DNA of 64,000 bases from Cephalotus follicularis (GCA_001972305.1 BDDD01001601.1:291214-355213), one strand, 5' to 3'. Shown: positions 1 to 11,559, counted from the stretch's first letter. Program-made: numbers and translations. Notes: generated by a model from the letters alone, not told the origin.

Positions 1-1333
1 GGGAAGAGGATATGTGTACCACACGTTGAGATGATCAAGCAAGAGATTTTTGAAGAAGTTCATCGTTCTCCATGGTCGATGCATCTTGGGAGTACCAAGA
101 TGTACCGTGATCTAAGGCAATCCTTTTGGTGAAGGGGCATGAAACGTGAGATTGCCAGGTTCGTGGCAGAAGCCTGACTTGCCAACAGGTGAAGGCTGAG
201 CGACAAAAGTCCTCAGGTATTCTCCAACCACTTCCTATCCCAGTGTGGAAATGGGACAACATATCGATGGACTTTGTCACGGGTTTTCCTCGAACAAGAA
301 GTAAGCATGATGTTATCTAGGTGATCGTTGATCGTCTGACCAAGTCTGCTCACTTCTTACCAATAAGGAAGGACTTTAGTTTGGATAAGTTAGCTCGGTT
401 GTATATGGACGGTGTGATCAGGTTACATGGGATTTCCAGTAGCATAGTTTCGGATAGACATCCGAGGTTCACATCAAGGTTCTGGCGGAGCTTGTATAGG
501 ATGTTGTGTACGGAGTTGCGACTCAGTACAGCGTACCATCCTCAAACCGATGGGCAGTCTGAGCGTGCCATCCGGATTCTTGAGGATATGTTAAGAGCCT
601 GTGTTATTGATTTCTGAGGAAGTTGGGATGACCATTTGACTTTGATCGAGTTTTCCTACAACAACAGCTATCAAGCGAGCATTGGTATGGCTCCTTATGA
701 GGTTTTGTATGGCATATGTTGTCAAACCCCTTTATGTTGGAATGAGGTGGGAGAACGCCAGTTGTTGGGACCATAGCTAGTTTGAGATGCTTCAGAGAAA
801 GTGAAGGTGATCCGAGATCATCTGCGCGCGACTCAGAGTAAGTAGAAGAGCTACGCATACAAGCGTCGTAAGGACTTGGAGTTCTCGGTAGGTGACAAGG
901 TTTTCCTCTGAGTATCACCATACATGGGGATTGTTAATTTTGGCAAGCGTGGGAATCTTAGCACGAGGTATATAGGTCCCTTTGAAATCGTGCAGAGGAT
1001 CAGACCAGTGGCTTATCGTCTGGCGTTGCCTTCAGAGTTAGCCAGAGTGCATGATGTGTTTCATGTATCCATGCTGAGGAAGTACGTTGCGGATCCTTCC
1101 CATGTGTTGGTTGAGCCTTTTGTGTTATCCGAAGAGGATCCACCAGTTTTAGCTTATGAGGAAGCCTCATAACAGATTTTGGATCACCGAGAAAAAGTGC
1201 TGAGGAACAAGACCATTGTGATGATGAAGGTCTTGTGGAGGAACCATGAGCAGAGGAAGCTACGTGGGAGCGTGAGGACCAGATGAGGAAACATTACCCT
1301 GAATTGTTCCCCGGACCAGAGCAAGAATTTTGA
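1..1333 (+). pseudogene. Element A: 3' end of Ty3/gypsy pol (integrase and chromodomain), decayed
   Basis: This is the end of a chromovirus polyprotein whose upstream part lies outside the window. Integrase would insert the cDNA into chromatin and the C-terminal chromodomain would guide it to histone marks. The zinc-binding region (about 50-200) is recognisable but broken by stops. The catalytic core follows: first Asp in VDRLTKSAHFLP (about 325-365), second Asp in SIVSDRHPRFTS (about 445-475), and Glu in the HPQTDGQSERA stretch (about 537-570). The [16 protein letters not shown] part (about 980-1085) is the integrase C-terminus. A chromodomain-like LRNKTI...KVLWRNH segment ends near 1250, after which a frameshift is needed to reach EEATWE and the final stop at 1331-1333. 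Stops and frameshifts make it non-functional. Confidence 0.88.
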
Positions 1334-1350
1334 GGACAAAAGTCCTTAAT

Positions 1351-1361
1351 GGGGGAGAGGA
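1351..1361 (+). promoter_or_regulatory. Polypurine tract of element A
   Basis: A purine run (gggggagagga) lies immediately before the TGTAACGACC start of the 3' LTR. This is the expected plus-strand DNA priming site. Confidence 0.8.
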
Positions 1362-1955
1362 TGTAACGACCCACATTAATTTTGGGTAAATTGATGTTTG
1401 GGCCTTGGGGAATTTTTTTTTCTTTTCTCCTTGGATGGGTATGGTTTTGGGCTTGGTGGCTTAAGGCCCTTTGGACAAGTGTCTGATGAGGAAGTGAAGA
1501 GGGAAGATATTTTTGAATGGTATTTTGGGGAAGTGTGTAAGGCTTGCTAATGAAGCTTTGGAAGTTGGCATCAGTCACTTTTGTCTTCTCACATTGGAAG
1601 GAGCTTTGAGAGAGAAAAAGAGAGAGTTTCTTCTTCTTTTCTTCTTTTCTTCTTCTTCGATCTCCTTGAAGCTTTGTTCATCACCTGAGGTTGGAACTTC
1701 CTTACTTGTTTATACGTCTAGCAGGTGAGTGTTCTCCTCAGTACGTTGTGATGCGTCGCTTTGATGGTGCAGTAACGGCCTACGAGGCGGAGGAAGAGCT
1801 TCGTTACGGTTCTTATGCATGTGCATGGATCATGCATGACCTTGGAACTTTTGGTGATGGTAGCTAAGAGTTGTTGTGAGTTGATCTTACAGAGGGGGAT
1901 CCAGGCGCGGAGTCCGCACAACAAGGAAGCTAGCCTGAGGAAGCTGCTGATACAA

Positions 1956-1971
1956 GTGAGTGGCATTTTCC
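1956..1971 (+). other. Conserved GTGAGTGG motif in A LTR (possible 5' splice donor)
   Basis: The sequence is tacaaGTGAGTGGCATTTTCC. The same block, GTGAGTGGGACATTCC or near it, occurs in the LTRs at 15946, 41511 (minus strand) and 44276. GTGAGT is an ideal plant U1 donor. That it is used is inference. Confidence 0.45.
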
Positions 1972-2548
1972 CTTTCTATTAATTGATACTGAGAGTTATT
2001 GCTTAATATGCCTATTTATTTTATATCGTGCGACCGGGATTTCTTCTCCTATGGTCTTATTATTGTTGCATGTGAAATGCTGTGTTCCGAGCAGAGGACT
2101 CGATGTTGGGTTGAACTTGTTATTTTCCCTTTTCTTGATTATGTATTTCATGCTTTCTTGATATCATGTGTTGTTTTCCTTTGATACTGGTTACTGTACT
2201 TGGATATGTATGAGGCTTTTTATGGTGGGCAGAGGAGTGGGCGTTCGATCCCAATTCCATTCAGTAATGCCATTGTCTATGATGAACTGTTGGGTGTGAC
2301 TGTGCCTGGGTTCCATACCCGGATCTGCTCATCTCGTTGGTCTATGACGGAATGATGTGTGAGGGTAGCTGAGGAACCACTACTTTCTCAGTTAGTCCAT
2401 AATGGAGTCCTCGGACACGAGATTGCCGGCACGATATGGTCTAAGTGGTGATACACTTACCTCTGAGCCTAAGTTCTCCTCTATCATCTCGTCAGGTGTA
2501 GAGCTGAGCGGTGATTTGTGGGCCCCTTGGACAATATTAGCACTATAT

Positions 2549-2735
2549 GATTGTCGGCGAGGTAGCTCCTCGATTGATCTTCATATGGTGTAGTACTGAA
2601 CTCGTGATTGTCAACGAGGGAGTGCTTGTGTAGCCCTTCGATCGATGTTCATGTAGTGAGGTGCGTCAACGTGTGATTGCCGAGGAAGGTGTGCTGGCGT
2701 AGCCCTTCCCTCGATGTTCATACGGTGCTCTGGAA
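2549..2735 (+). repeat. Three degenerate tandem units of about 57-69 bp in A LTR
   Basis: Units begin at 2549, 2606 and 2675, each with GATTG(T/C)C followed by an ACGAGG-like block and ending in TCGAT(C/G)TTCAT. They lie in the untranslated LTR body. Confidence 0.65.
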
Positions 2736-3990
2736 GTGGGTATCTATATACGTATATGAGGGATGCGTACAGTCCTGTAGCCCATGACCATGTTGATAGA
2801 TTTCAACAGAGCTGTTACTTGTGCTTGTCGAGGTGGTTCCGGCTATGGAAATGTGTGAGTATGATGTGTGCATGTGTGTGTGTGTGTGGAATTGTGCTTG
2901 TGATTGATACAGTACCAGTAGTCCTCATGATAATTGTTGATCCTTAGAGTTTGATCGTTTGTTGATCCTCGGATCCTTTGCATATTTGGTATAACTTGTT
3001 GATTATATATTTCCTTGAGGTTAGTCATTGAGTTTGGTAGCTCTGAAGTCTCCTCGGACTTTCGTTTATTATTGATATTGTTGTAAATGTTCACCTTTGC
3101 CTTGTTCTATTGAGCAGTGGATATGTGGTGTCCTTCTCCCAGTTGGGGTAGGGCACATTTACCTTGTTCTTAGCACCCAGTGGTGATGGGTTGCTTGGGA
3201 AGTTCCTCAATCTTACTCACTAGTCAGTTGGAATAATCACCTCTCAGTTTTATGTGCAGAGGAAGCAGGGTTGCAGAGTTCTCGAGATCCACTAAGAGAA
3301 AGCATGTTAACTGAGGTGGACGTCTGAAGCAGCACCTTAGGATGGCTCATCGGCCATGTGCAACCTTCATGCATGTTGGAGCATTCTTGCGGGTTTATGT
3401 ATAGATTTTTATGAAGTTAAGATCAATAACGTCTTTTTGTAAGCTTTGTATATGAATCTTGGATGATGTGTGTCCTCGGCATTTTGTCAGAGGATCATGT
3501 ATTATCACTTCATGCTTTATATGCTTTTGTGTTATGACATCTTCCTTTGTTGTTGTTGTTTTTCGCTAAGTGTTTTAGGATATGGAGATGAGGAGCGTGT
3601 TTTGGAGTCGTCTGACTTTTGGCAGAGGAGTTGGTCTCCTTAGCCTAGGCCTTAGGTGGATACTTAGGAGATCCTCCTCGGGGCCTTAGAGGGATATCGC
3701 CACCTCTGCTGAGATGCCGGGGAAGGGTTTGTGAGGTTCATGGACTAGACAGGCCCTAGGTTGAGCTTTCAGCATGGGTTAGTGTTTAGCGTAAAATTGT
3801 GTTGTTTTTAATGCATTATTTGTGATATTTTTATGCTTGGAATAGACTACTTTGGTTGCGTTTTAATGATTTTCAGGTACAAGTTCTAAATGACCAAAGT
3901 GCAAAAATACTACCCCAAAGTGTGCAAAACTGGAGCTTAAAGTGTAAAGATTGAAGAAATGGACAAAATCTGCAGAAAACAGGACAAAGG

Positions 3991-4183
3991 AGTCGACTAC
4001 TTTCATTAAGAAGTCGATGTCTTTTCTGGGTTGGAGCAAAAAGGTCGACTCCTTTCATTCAACATCAATGTCTTTTCTGGGTTGGAAAATGAAGTCGACG
4101 CCTTTCATAAAGAAGTCGACGCCTTTTCTGGAAAACGCAGCAATCTTCAATGAGCTATGAACAAGAAGTCGACGCCTTCCTCT
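3991..4183 (+). repeat. GTCGAC-motif cluster in H LTR (U3)
   Basis: Seven or so degenerate copies of AAGTCGACGCCTTTC, spaced about 15-55 bp, lie 80-275 bp upstream of the TATA box. The cluster is duplicated in the 3' LTR at about 5982-6174. Related clusters occur in the LTRs of B, C, D, F and G. Confidence 0.7.
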
Positions 4184-4264
4184 GCAGCAGAAATAGAAAG
4201 TTTAGATTTTTGCCATATATTATAACTAGGATTACTTTTATTCCGTTTTTGATCAATTGTGTAG

Positions 4265-4272
4265 TATATAAA
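4265..4272 (+). promoter_or_regulatory. TATA box of H LTR
   Basis: tatataaa inside gtagtatataaacattg. The same string is kept in the 3' LTR near 6256-6263. Confidence 0.6.
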
Positions 4273-4919
4273 CATTGTTATTTCTGCCAAATAGGGCAGA
4301 GAGAGGGTGGTGGCAACCCTAATCCTTCTTTTCTCATTAGTTTTAGTTTTTATTATGCTTTGTAACTAGTTTTTAGGGTTTTGGGTTAGAACAAGCCTAG
4401 ATTGTTATTGTTTCAATTCCATCAAATAAAAATCTTGAATCTTTTGTTTGTTCTTCAATTTTTCTGCCTTCGCACACACTTTGTTTGTCTGATTAAAATC
4501 CACACTCATCTTGTCGGTGAAGCTTAAAGTTGGTGAATAAATGGTGCTTAATTCAACGGAGACTACTCATACGATTTGTCGCTACGAACACACTTCGTAT
4601 AGACCTAGCATGACTACTCATACGTCTTGTCTGATTAAAATCCACTTTTAATTAGTTTTAATTTGCACGTGTTATTTTCTATTATTTTATTTTAGTCTGT
4701 TATTTTATTTAATTTATTTCTTGCCTGTTTTTAATTGTTTTATTTTACTTTGCATAATTAGGAGTAGTTTTTTATAGTTTATCTCAAAATTGGTATACTT
4801 CGCCTAGGTTGGATAAATTATAACTAATTTACGTTTCCCTGCGTTTGACCCGTTACTGCATGATCCGTACACTTGCGGCTATAAATTTTAAAACATTCTT
4901 TTGACAGTGAACAAGTTTT

Positions 4920-4937
4920 TGGCGTCGTTGCCGGGGA
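4920..4937 (+). promoter_or_regulatory. tRNA-Asp primer binding site of element H
   Basis: tggcgtcgttgccgggga matches the complement of the 3' end of plant tRNA-Asp(GTC), with one mismatch (T for C at base 6). It follows the LTR end after six bases. This primer choice is known for Athila/Tat-type elements and unlike the tRNA-Met site of the other elements here. Confidence 0.85.
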
Positions 4938-5433
4938 AACATTTAAATTAGTTTAAATTTATTCGACTGATTCGTAGTATTTAGGTTAGATTTAATTTCA
5001 AAAAAAAACTGGATTAAATTACTGTGATTTTTTCTGCTTTAATCTGTGTTAGTTAGGATAATTAGTTTATTAGTGTGTGCTCTACGTTAATTTTTATTTT
5101 TATTATTTTTACTGTTATTTTTATTATTTTTATTTTATTTTTATTATTTCTGTTTTTTTTTTGTGTTTTTCTAACAATTCTAATTTAGTTTAAATAGGTT
5201 CAACATAATTTTTAACACACCCTGACTTCATTTGCATAAACTTTAACAAATTTCTAGCGTAGATTAATTAGGTTCCTTGCCTTGACCGTTGTGTTTCCGT
5301 TAGCTTAGTTGAATTAGGGTATTGCATAAGCGTTAAACAACAAATTCTCATAATCTTTGCATAAGCTTTAAAACAAACCCTAGTTTTGCTAAGTTAATTT
5401 CTACCATTAGTTTAGGATTTTTAGTTTTAGTTT

Positions 5434-5981
5434 ATGACCGATTGGGTGCGTGGTCCAAATCATCGCTTAGAAAGAATTAATCAACTAAGACCAATGGCGG
5501 ATGCGCGCCCACTTCAAACTCTTCGCGATAAATTCTATCCCGCTAGGACAGCGCAACCACCCAGTATCCTGTTGCCTGCACCTAACGGGAACAATTTTGA
5601 GTTAAAATCACAATTCATTAGTATGCTCCCGCTCTTAAAGACGGAGCTAAGAAGTGGCTCTACAGTCTCCCAACTAATTCCATCTCCACTTGGGATCAGT
5701 TCACTGTCTCGTTCCTAAAGAAATTCTTTCCGCTTCATAAAACCAATAAACTTAGGAACGACATTCTCCAGTTTCGTCAAAAACCAAATGAGTCGTTTTC
5801 TAGATGTATGGAACGTTTTAAAGATCTTCTTTTAGAGTGTCCTCATCATGGCTTAAATACGTGGCATTTATGCCAAATCATCTACGAAGGGATAGACTAC
5901 CAGACCAAGCAATTGGTCGAATCTATGTGTCCCGATGGGTTAACCTCGTACACTGATGAAAACGAGGCATGGAATTTCCTT
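5434..5981 (+). pseudogene. Element H gag remnant (Athila-type capsid domain)
   Basis: The reading frame starts MTDWVRGPNHRLERI and contains FELKSQFISMLP (about 5598-5630), the start of the retrotransposon gag domain. An internal deletion and frame change follow. The domain resumes in another frame as AKKWLYSLPTNSISTWDQF, then FLKKFFP and LRNDILQFRQ (about 5640-5800), and continues with RFKDLLLECPHHG and LCQIIYEGID up to EAWNFL at about 5980. There it is joined directly to LTR sequence. Family members normally carry about 45 more residues in the gap, plus a zinc knuckle and pol, all missing here. The 520 bp between PBS and gag is AT-rich leader with no gene. Confidence 0.82.
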
Positions 5982-7093
5982 AGTCGACTACTTTCATTAA
6001 GAAGTCGATGTCTTTTCTGGGTTGGAGCAAAAAGGTCGACTCCTTTCATTCAACATCAATGTCTTTTCTGGGTTGGAAAATGAAGTCGCCGCCTTTCATA
6101 AAGAAGTCGACGCCTTTTCTGGAAAACGCAGCAATCTTCAATGAGCTATGAACAAGAAGTCGACGCCTTCCTCTGCAGCAGAAATAGAAAGTTTAGATTT
6201 TTGCCATATATTGTAACTAGGATTACTTTTATTCCGTTTTTGATCAATTGTGTAGTATATAAACATTGTTATTTCGGCCAAATAGGGCAGAGAGAGGGTG
6301 GTGGCAACCCTAATCCTTCTTTTCTCATTAGTTTTAGTTTTTATTATGCTTTGTAACTAGTTTTTAGGGTTTTGGGTTAGAACAAGCCTAGATTGTTATT
6401 GTTTCAATTCCATCAAATAAAAATCCTTGAATCTTTTGTAAGTTCTTCAATTTTTCTGCCTTCGCACACACTTTGTTTGTCTGATTAAAATCCACACTCA
6501 TGTTGTCGGTGAAGCTTAAAGTTGGTGAATAAATGGTGCTTAATTCAACGGAGACTACTCAAACGATTTGTCGCTACGAACACACTTCGTATAGACCTAG
6601 CATGACTACTCATACGTCTTGTCTGATTAAAATCCACACTTCGTATAGACCTAGCATGACTACTCATACGTCTTGTCAGCAATGCCGTACTCCGTATAGA
6701 CCTAGCTGCGTTGATTACCAAGGTATGATCGTTCAACTTTATGGAATTGTTCAATACAATCTACGGTGAGTTTCTATACCCTAAACCACTTTTTAATTAT
6801 ATATTTTCTTTAGTTTTATTTATTGTTTTAATTAGTTTTAATTTGCACGTGTTATTTTCTATTATTTTATTTTAGTCTGTTATTTTATTTAATTTATTTC
6901 TTGCCTGATTTTAATTGTTTTATTTTACTTTGCATAATTAGGAGTAGTTTTTTATAGTTTATCTCAAAATTGGTATACTTCGCCTAGGTTGGATAAATTA
7001 TAACTAATTTACGTTTCCCTGCGTTCGACCCGTTACTGCATGATCCGTGCACTTGCGGCTATACATTTTAAAACATTCTTTTTACAGTGAACA
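5982..7093 (+). repeat. Element H 3' LTR, lacking its 5' portion
   Basis: It matches the 5' LTR from 3991 onward and ends GTGAACA next to the second GTTAG TSD. The TG terminus, polypurine tract and first about 208 bp are deleted. It keeps the extra 6635-6825 segment (two further copies of a TATAGACCTAGC block) that the 5' LTR has lost. Confidence 0.83.
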
Positions 7094-7609
7094 GTTAGTT
7101 TGACCCTAGGCTTGAGGTCTGTTAGTATCCCCGGGTGTGTTGTCCCCGAACGTAGCTCACATACGTTAAGTAAGAGTTAAGGTTTTCCCTATTTTTGCCC
7201 GACCTCTGATCAGTAAGGTTCCTTGAGGTGTTTTGAAGTGTGAACCCTGGTGGATCTTTTGTGTACTCGGTCGTGGTGAGATTTCATCTCCTTGGTCTAA
7301 GTTGAGAATTTGGGGGACCTCTGGCTTTGTGCTCGGCAAGATGTTTGTTCCCGGGCTTTAGAGTTGATCCCAGGCTTAAGGTTAGTGATACGCTGTGCTC
7401 GGGCGTTGTTTGTTTAATGCCTTAGAGTACGTGGTCGTTTGGAGGGTAGTGCTCTCTTCTGCAGTGCATTTTCATGCCTTCTTCCTTGGCTTTAGCGTTA
7501 ACCCTTGAGTGTTGGTGTTTTGGTGGATTAGGTTAGGGATCTAGGTGGAGGATCCTTCCTCTTGGCACCACCGTCCTCCGGCGAGGGTGGTCTGGAACGG
7601 CGCGTGTCA

Positions 7610-7765
7610 CTTACACTAGAAGTTAAATATCTATATGGATGGAATTGATAATTTTTATCTTATTTTTCATCACAAATGTTTAAGTAATTAAAATTTTCTT
7701 TTAAATTTTCTGAACTTGAATGGGTTTTAATAGTTTTATGAAACCTAATTTTTACTAATCCTTAA
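7610..7765 (-). pseudogene. Caulimovirid-like ORF fragment between A and B
   Basis: On the minus strand this AT-rich stretch is open for most of its length (GLVKIRFHKTIKTHSSSENL... followed by one stop and YQFHPYRYLTSSV). It is placed so that it continues the minus-strand viral fragment at 15214-15264 once element B is removed. I see no domain signature in it. The assignment rests on reading continuity and position, and is inference. The alternative is unrelated AT-rich spacer. Confidence 0.4.
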
Positions 7766-7965
7766 TGTAATGACTTGAATTCCCCTTTCGTACTATTGAG
7801 TACTGTTCATGCATACATTGTACCGTATTTGATTGTAATGGATTGTATTGGACATTGAGAGATGATTGGTTTGAGGTATTTCTATACCTATTGCTATAGC
7901 ATTGATCATGTGCATGTATAGTTGGGGTACTTTGGGCTAAGTTTCGGAAAAGTTTGCTGGATTGA

Positions 7966-7974
7966 CTATATAAG
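7966..7974 (+). promoter_or_regulatory. TATA box of B LTR
   Basis: ctatataag in gattgactatataagtcaa. The same string lies in both F LTRs (minus strand, 57022-57014 and 63561-63553). Confidence 0.65.
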
Positions 7975-8508
7975 TCAATCCTTGACCTTTTTCTTTCATT
8001 CTATCATTTCTCCATTCTTCTCTTCCTCTCTCTATCCTTCTCCTTCTCTCTCCCTAGCTGAGCGGCCTCTTTCTTCCCAGCAGCTCCGGATTTGCTACTC
8101 CAACAGCAAGTAGCCATTGTGGTCTCACCTCTCTTCTGCTTGAGCAAGATAGCAGCGGGGTTTTCAAGTGCTTCCAGTTGCTGATTGATTGATTGGTAGC
8201 TCAACTATTAAAGCTCTATTTCTAGGTAGGATTTCTCTACTTGAATTGTCTATTGGTTGACTGATTGATTGATTGAATTGAATGATTGAGTGATTGTATT
8301 GTATTAAATTGTGGTATAACGGTTTTTAAATTGAATCCTTGATCTAACTGATCTCGGAAGATTGTAACTATAAATTCAAGGTTGTAACAAGTTTTACTAA
8401 CCTTAAAGGAGTGATTTTAACCCTTGGTTTTCAAAGAATTGATTTAAAATGGAATTTGACCTGAGACCAGCTTCATTTTTTGCTGAAAAAATGGTTTTTC
8501 CTAGCACA

Positions 8509-8835
8509 GGCGTCGACGCCTAGCCCATTGGTGTCAACGCCTTGAGCTTCTGAACTACTTTTCTGAGGTTTTATTTGACGTTAGCGTCAACGTGTATCTT
8601 TGGCATTGACATATACGACTTGGGATTTCCTTTTCCAGGGAAAAACGTCAACGTCAATCATATAAGCCATCTCAGTGTCGACATTTTCTGTTTACGCGTC
8701 AACGCCTTGATTCAAGGACGTCAACGACTAAACCTACTAGTATTTAGAAACGGGATGCGCGTCGACGCCTTCTGCCAAAGGCGTTGACGCCCATCAACCT
8801 ATTATTGAAAGTAAATGTTAAGCGTCGACGCCTAA
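8509..8835 (+). repeat. GCGTCGACGCC-motif cluster in B LTR
   Basis: About ten degenerate copies of gcGTCGACGCCtt, gtcAACGCC and the reverse form ggcgTtGACGC are spread over 325 bp on both strands. They lie 280 bp downstream of the donor-like site. Confidence 0.72.
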
Positions 8836-10080
8836 CGCCCTGTTTTAAAGTTGTTTTTCAACTTCTTTTACATTGTCGCTTGACCTGAGCCTCACTTGAG
8901 GTATTCAAGCATTTGAAAACAGTTTTCAATGATTGGGTGGACACATTGATTGATTGATTGAATGCTTGGGCCATATGTGTCGTGAATCTAAGTTTGGAAT
9001 GTTGGATGCACATTCCCATTTCTCCATTAGATATCACCACTTATTGGCATTGTACTAACTGGTTGATTGTATTTTATGGATCCTATAGAGCGACCTTATG
9101 ACTCGGGCATGTTAGGCTGTTGACTCTGTCCACCTAATCCATCGATCGTTTCATTAATTATACTGACCTATTGATGAGCAGTATTGATTGATTGACGATT
9201 GATGCTCCCTGAGGGCCATAGCTCCCCGACTGTTGAAACTCCTTGACGGCTGAAGCTCATAGATATTATATTGACCCAGCCGTAGGCTAGAAGATCTATG
9301 AGACCCAGACCTGATCAGTCTGAGACAAGTAGATCGATCTCCCACCCTTTTTAAAGGATTTCCTTCTGTGGGATTGATCATTTTCATTGATTGACATTGT
9401 ATTGACCCGAGGTCGCATTCTCTATAGGGTATGATTGATTTATTGGATGTTTTATACACCACCATTAGGTGTCTACCATTGATTGATTGTCATAAATCCT
9501 ATCCATATGTGCTGTTATGGACCAGTGTCATATGGATAGTTAGATCGCCAAATGTATGCATGCATTTGCCATATCATGCATTGATATTGTACACAGCACA
9601 TTGATATTGTATAATCTACCACTGATATTGCACCATGTACATGCATACATGTTGCATAGGGGTTCTACTTAGCCTTGTGGCTAACCCCATCCTACGAGAT
9701 GAGGTTGTGTGTGCATTCTTATGTACCACAGGTAGGACAGCAAGTAGCAGTGGACAGAAGAATTGAAGACTCGATTTAACCGCATGACTGTTTTGTTTTG
9801 ACAGAGCTTGTATTGTAAACTGTATTGAAAAGAGTGATGTTTAGTATTGTATTGTATCGTTTTACAGATGATTGTAAGTTGTGATGGATTATTGATATAG
9901 TAGTGATGGCTAATGGTCATGGTTTCGCAAGAGGATTATGTTGTATCTTCCGCATATTGAGATGTATTGTAAAGTTTTTAGTTTTCCGCATTTTTATATT
10001 GCTAGTCCCGACCATTGTATTGTATATTGGATTGAGAGTAATGCCACGTGTCCATCGTCCGGGTGCTGGGTGTTACAGAA

Positions 10081-10092
10081 TGGTATCAGAGA
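10081..10092 (+). promoter_or_regulatory. tRNA-iMet primer binding site of B
   Basis: tggtatcagaga, three bases after the 5' LTR end. It is complementary to the 3' end of initiator tRNA-Met. Confidence 0.88.
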
Positions 10093-10263
10093 CATTGGTC
10101 GGCCTGCTAGCGAAGTATATTAATGCGTCGATTGAGATTGACTGAATGGATTTGCATGATATATGTTCTTGCCAATTCATGCCATTGTTTATTTGGAATA
10201 AGGATTGATATTGGAATTGAAAGAGATTGTATCTGATCATCCCATTGTTGTCTACTTATAGCG

Positions 10264-11544
10264 ATGAACAATAGAGGAAGGCATGGCCGTCGGGGTGGAA
10301 GGAATGCCCCTACTCCTGACCCTGCTCCTGCTCCCGCTCTTGTTGATAATGAACTGGCTCATGGTAATGATTTTCCAGAATATGATCTTAATACTCCACC
10401 AGCCAGGGTTGACCGTCAGGTTTGGAGACAGTTCTGTGCCAATATGGCACAGATGCATACTCTAATGGGACGCCGACGGGCTCGAGTGGAACGTAGAACA
10501 AGGAGGGAAGACATGTTGTGCCGCTTCCTAAAGTTGCAGCCTCCAGCATTCGTAGGACTCCCTGATCCTACCCTTACTGAGTCTTGGCTTACCCAATTGG
10601 AAAAGATGTTTCAGGCAATGGGATGTGATGATGAACATAAATTGGTATTGGCAGTTTATATGGTCCAAGGGGAAGCCGAACACTGGTGGGCTATGATAAA
10701 CAAAGATTGGACGAGAAATGGTACAGTCCACTCTTGGGATGCCTTCAAGAGAGAGTTCTATACAAGGTACTACCCTCAGGTAGCGAAAGATAGAAGAGAG
10801 ATTGAATTTGTTAACTTGGTATAGAGGAGTATGACAGTTGCTGAGTACCAGGTGAGATTCATGTAGTTAGACCGATCTGCCACGTACTTAGTAGAAGGCC
10901 AAGAGCGTAGAGCAAAGAAATTCCTTAGGGGACTGAGATTGGATTTGAGGAGGTAGTTGACTCCCTTGAGATTGACCTCCATATCATATATTTCTTCCTG
11001 AGCTATGTAGCTTGAGGATATTACAGAGAAGGCTAAACAGATCAGAGATATAGCCCGCACCTGGCCTACTCCTTCTGCTTGGCAGAGTGGCAGTGACACT
11101 GGCAGTGCTAAATCATAGAAGACTGACAGTAGTCCCTCTCCTGGTTCTCACAGTAGAAGTCAGGATAGCGGGAACCAGTCCCAATCTCGGAGGAGAGGCA
11201 GGTCAAGGAACGCACAAAGTGGAGGCCGATCTTCAGTACCTAGTTAGAGTACACCTTCCAGATTTTCTGGGATCGATAATCAGAGTGCCTTGGTTCCTTG
11301 TGTGCATTGTCAGAAGACCAACAATACTTCTGAAAATTGTACGTCGCTTTTAGGCAATTGCTTGGCTTGTGGTGGTTCTGACCACATTGCTAGAGACTAT
11401 CCTCGGAATCCCCGTTCTAGAGGATTGGATAAGACGCAGTGGTCACTGCTTCCACAGGGACCGATTCCTAGTGCACTGTCTTCTTTTCGTGGCACTTCAC
11501 AGTCCATAAGGAAGCAGCCAATGAGTTCTGCTCTGACAGTTTAG
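10264..11544 (+). pseudogene. Element B gag (capsid-nucleocapsid), with stops
   Basis: The ATG at 10264 follows an acceptor-like TTATAG. The order is a basic N-terminus (NNRGRHGRRGGRN), a Pro/Ala-rich linker, then the gag capsid domain (about residues 80-210: FLKLQPPAFVGLPDP, ESWLTQLEKMF, AEHWW, WDAFKREFYTRYYP). The nucleocapsid has C-V-H-C...H...C and CLACGGSDHIARDY, where the last Cys of the second knuckle is replaced by Tyr. The frame is held throughout. In-frame stops fall at 10822, 10864, 10954, 10999, 11008, 11116, 11245 and 11542. Seven are TAG and the one at 10999 is TGA, where F has CGA. F has CAG at five of the TAG codons and CAA at two. Confidence 0.86.
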
Positions 11545-11559
11545 GCTAGAGTTTTTGCC

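Larger units (their letters stand above)
3783..4913 (+). repeat. Element H 5' LTR
   Basis: It starts TGTTTAGCG after the GTTAG TSD and ends GTGAACA, six bases before the primer site. A TATA box (tatataaa, 4265-4272) and an AATAAA signal (4425-4430) are visible in the usual U3 and R/U5 order. The region from 3991 onwards is repeated at 5982-7093. Confidence 0.85.
3783..7093 (+). mobile_element. Element H: small deleted Athila-like Ty3/gypsy element
   Basis: Two long direct repeats flank a short interior holding a tRNA-Asp primer site and a gag remnant. A perfect 5-bp TSD, GTTAG, stands at 3778-3782 and 7094-7098, so H inserted as a unit into the A LTR. The element is only 3.3 kb. All of pol and the first about 208 bp of the 3' LTR are missing, because gag runs straight into internal LTR sequence at 5981/5982. 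The 5' LTR lacks about 190 bp that the 3' LTR keeps (around 6635-6825). The PBS type and gag signature point to the non-chromovirus Athila/Tat side of Ty3/gypsy. Confidence 0.88.
1362..7609 (+). mobile_element. Element A 3' LTR, interrupted by element H
   Basis: The LTR starts with TGTAACGACCC directly after a polypurine tract and ends with GTGTCA near 7609. The end was placed by its likeness to the ends of the two solo LTRs (GGGAACGAGTCATGTTA at 37558 and, on the minus strand, GGGAACAGGTCCTGTCA at 39770). The LTR is in two parts, 1362-3782 and 7094-7609, about 2.9 kb in total, split by element H. The element's 5' end is outside the window, so no TSD can be checked. The interior has no coding signal. 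It holds a TG microsatellite near 2873 and tandem units at 2549-2735, and it shares the CATTGTCTATGATG motif (near 2272) with the solo LTR at 39770 and with E. Confidence 0.8.
7766..10077 (+). repeat. Element B 5' LTR
   Basis: It runs from TGTAATGACTTGAATTCCCC to GGGTGTTACA. It contains a TATA box (7966), CT-rich leader (about 7995-8060), a donor-like TCTAG|GTAGG (8225/8226), a GTCGAC-motif cluster, and many TTGATTGA runs. The last 100 bp match the ends of the F LTRs in reverse complement (ACGTGTCC..CGGGGTGTTACA type). No gene is seen in it. Confidence 0.87.
8226..10261 (+). other. Predicted LTR-to-gag intron in element B
   Basis: The donor is TCTAG|GTAGGA at 8226. The acceptor is TCTACTTATAG ending at 10261, two bases before the gag ATG, with a CTGAT branch-like site near 10233. 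Splicing would remove most of the LTR after the leader and the PBS. Equivalent sites exist in C, D and F. No transcript evidence is available here. Confidence 0.45.
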
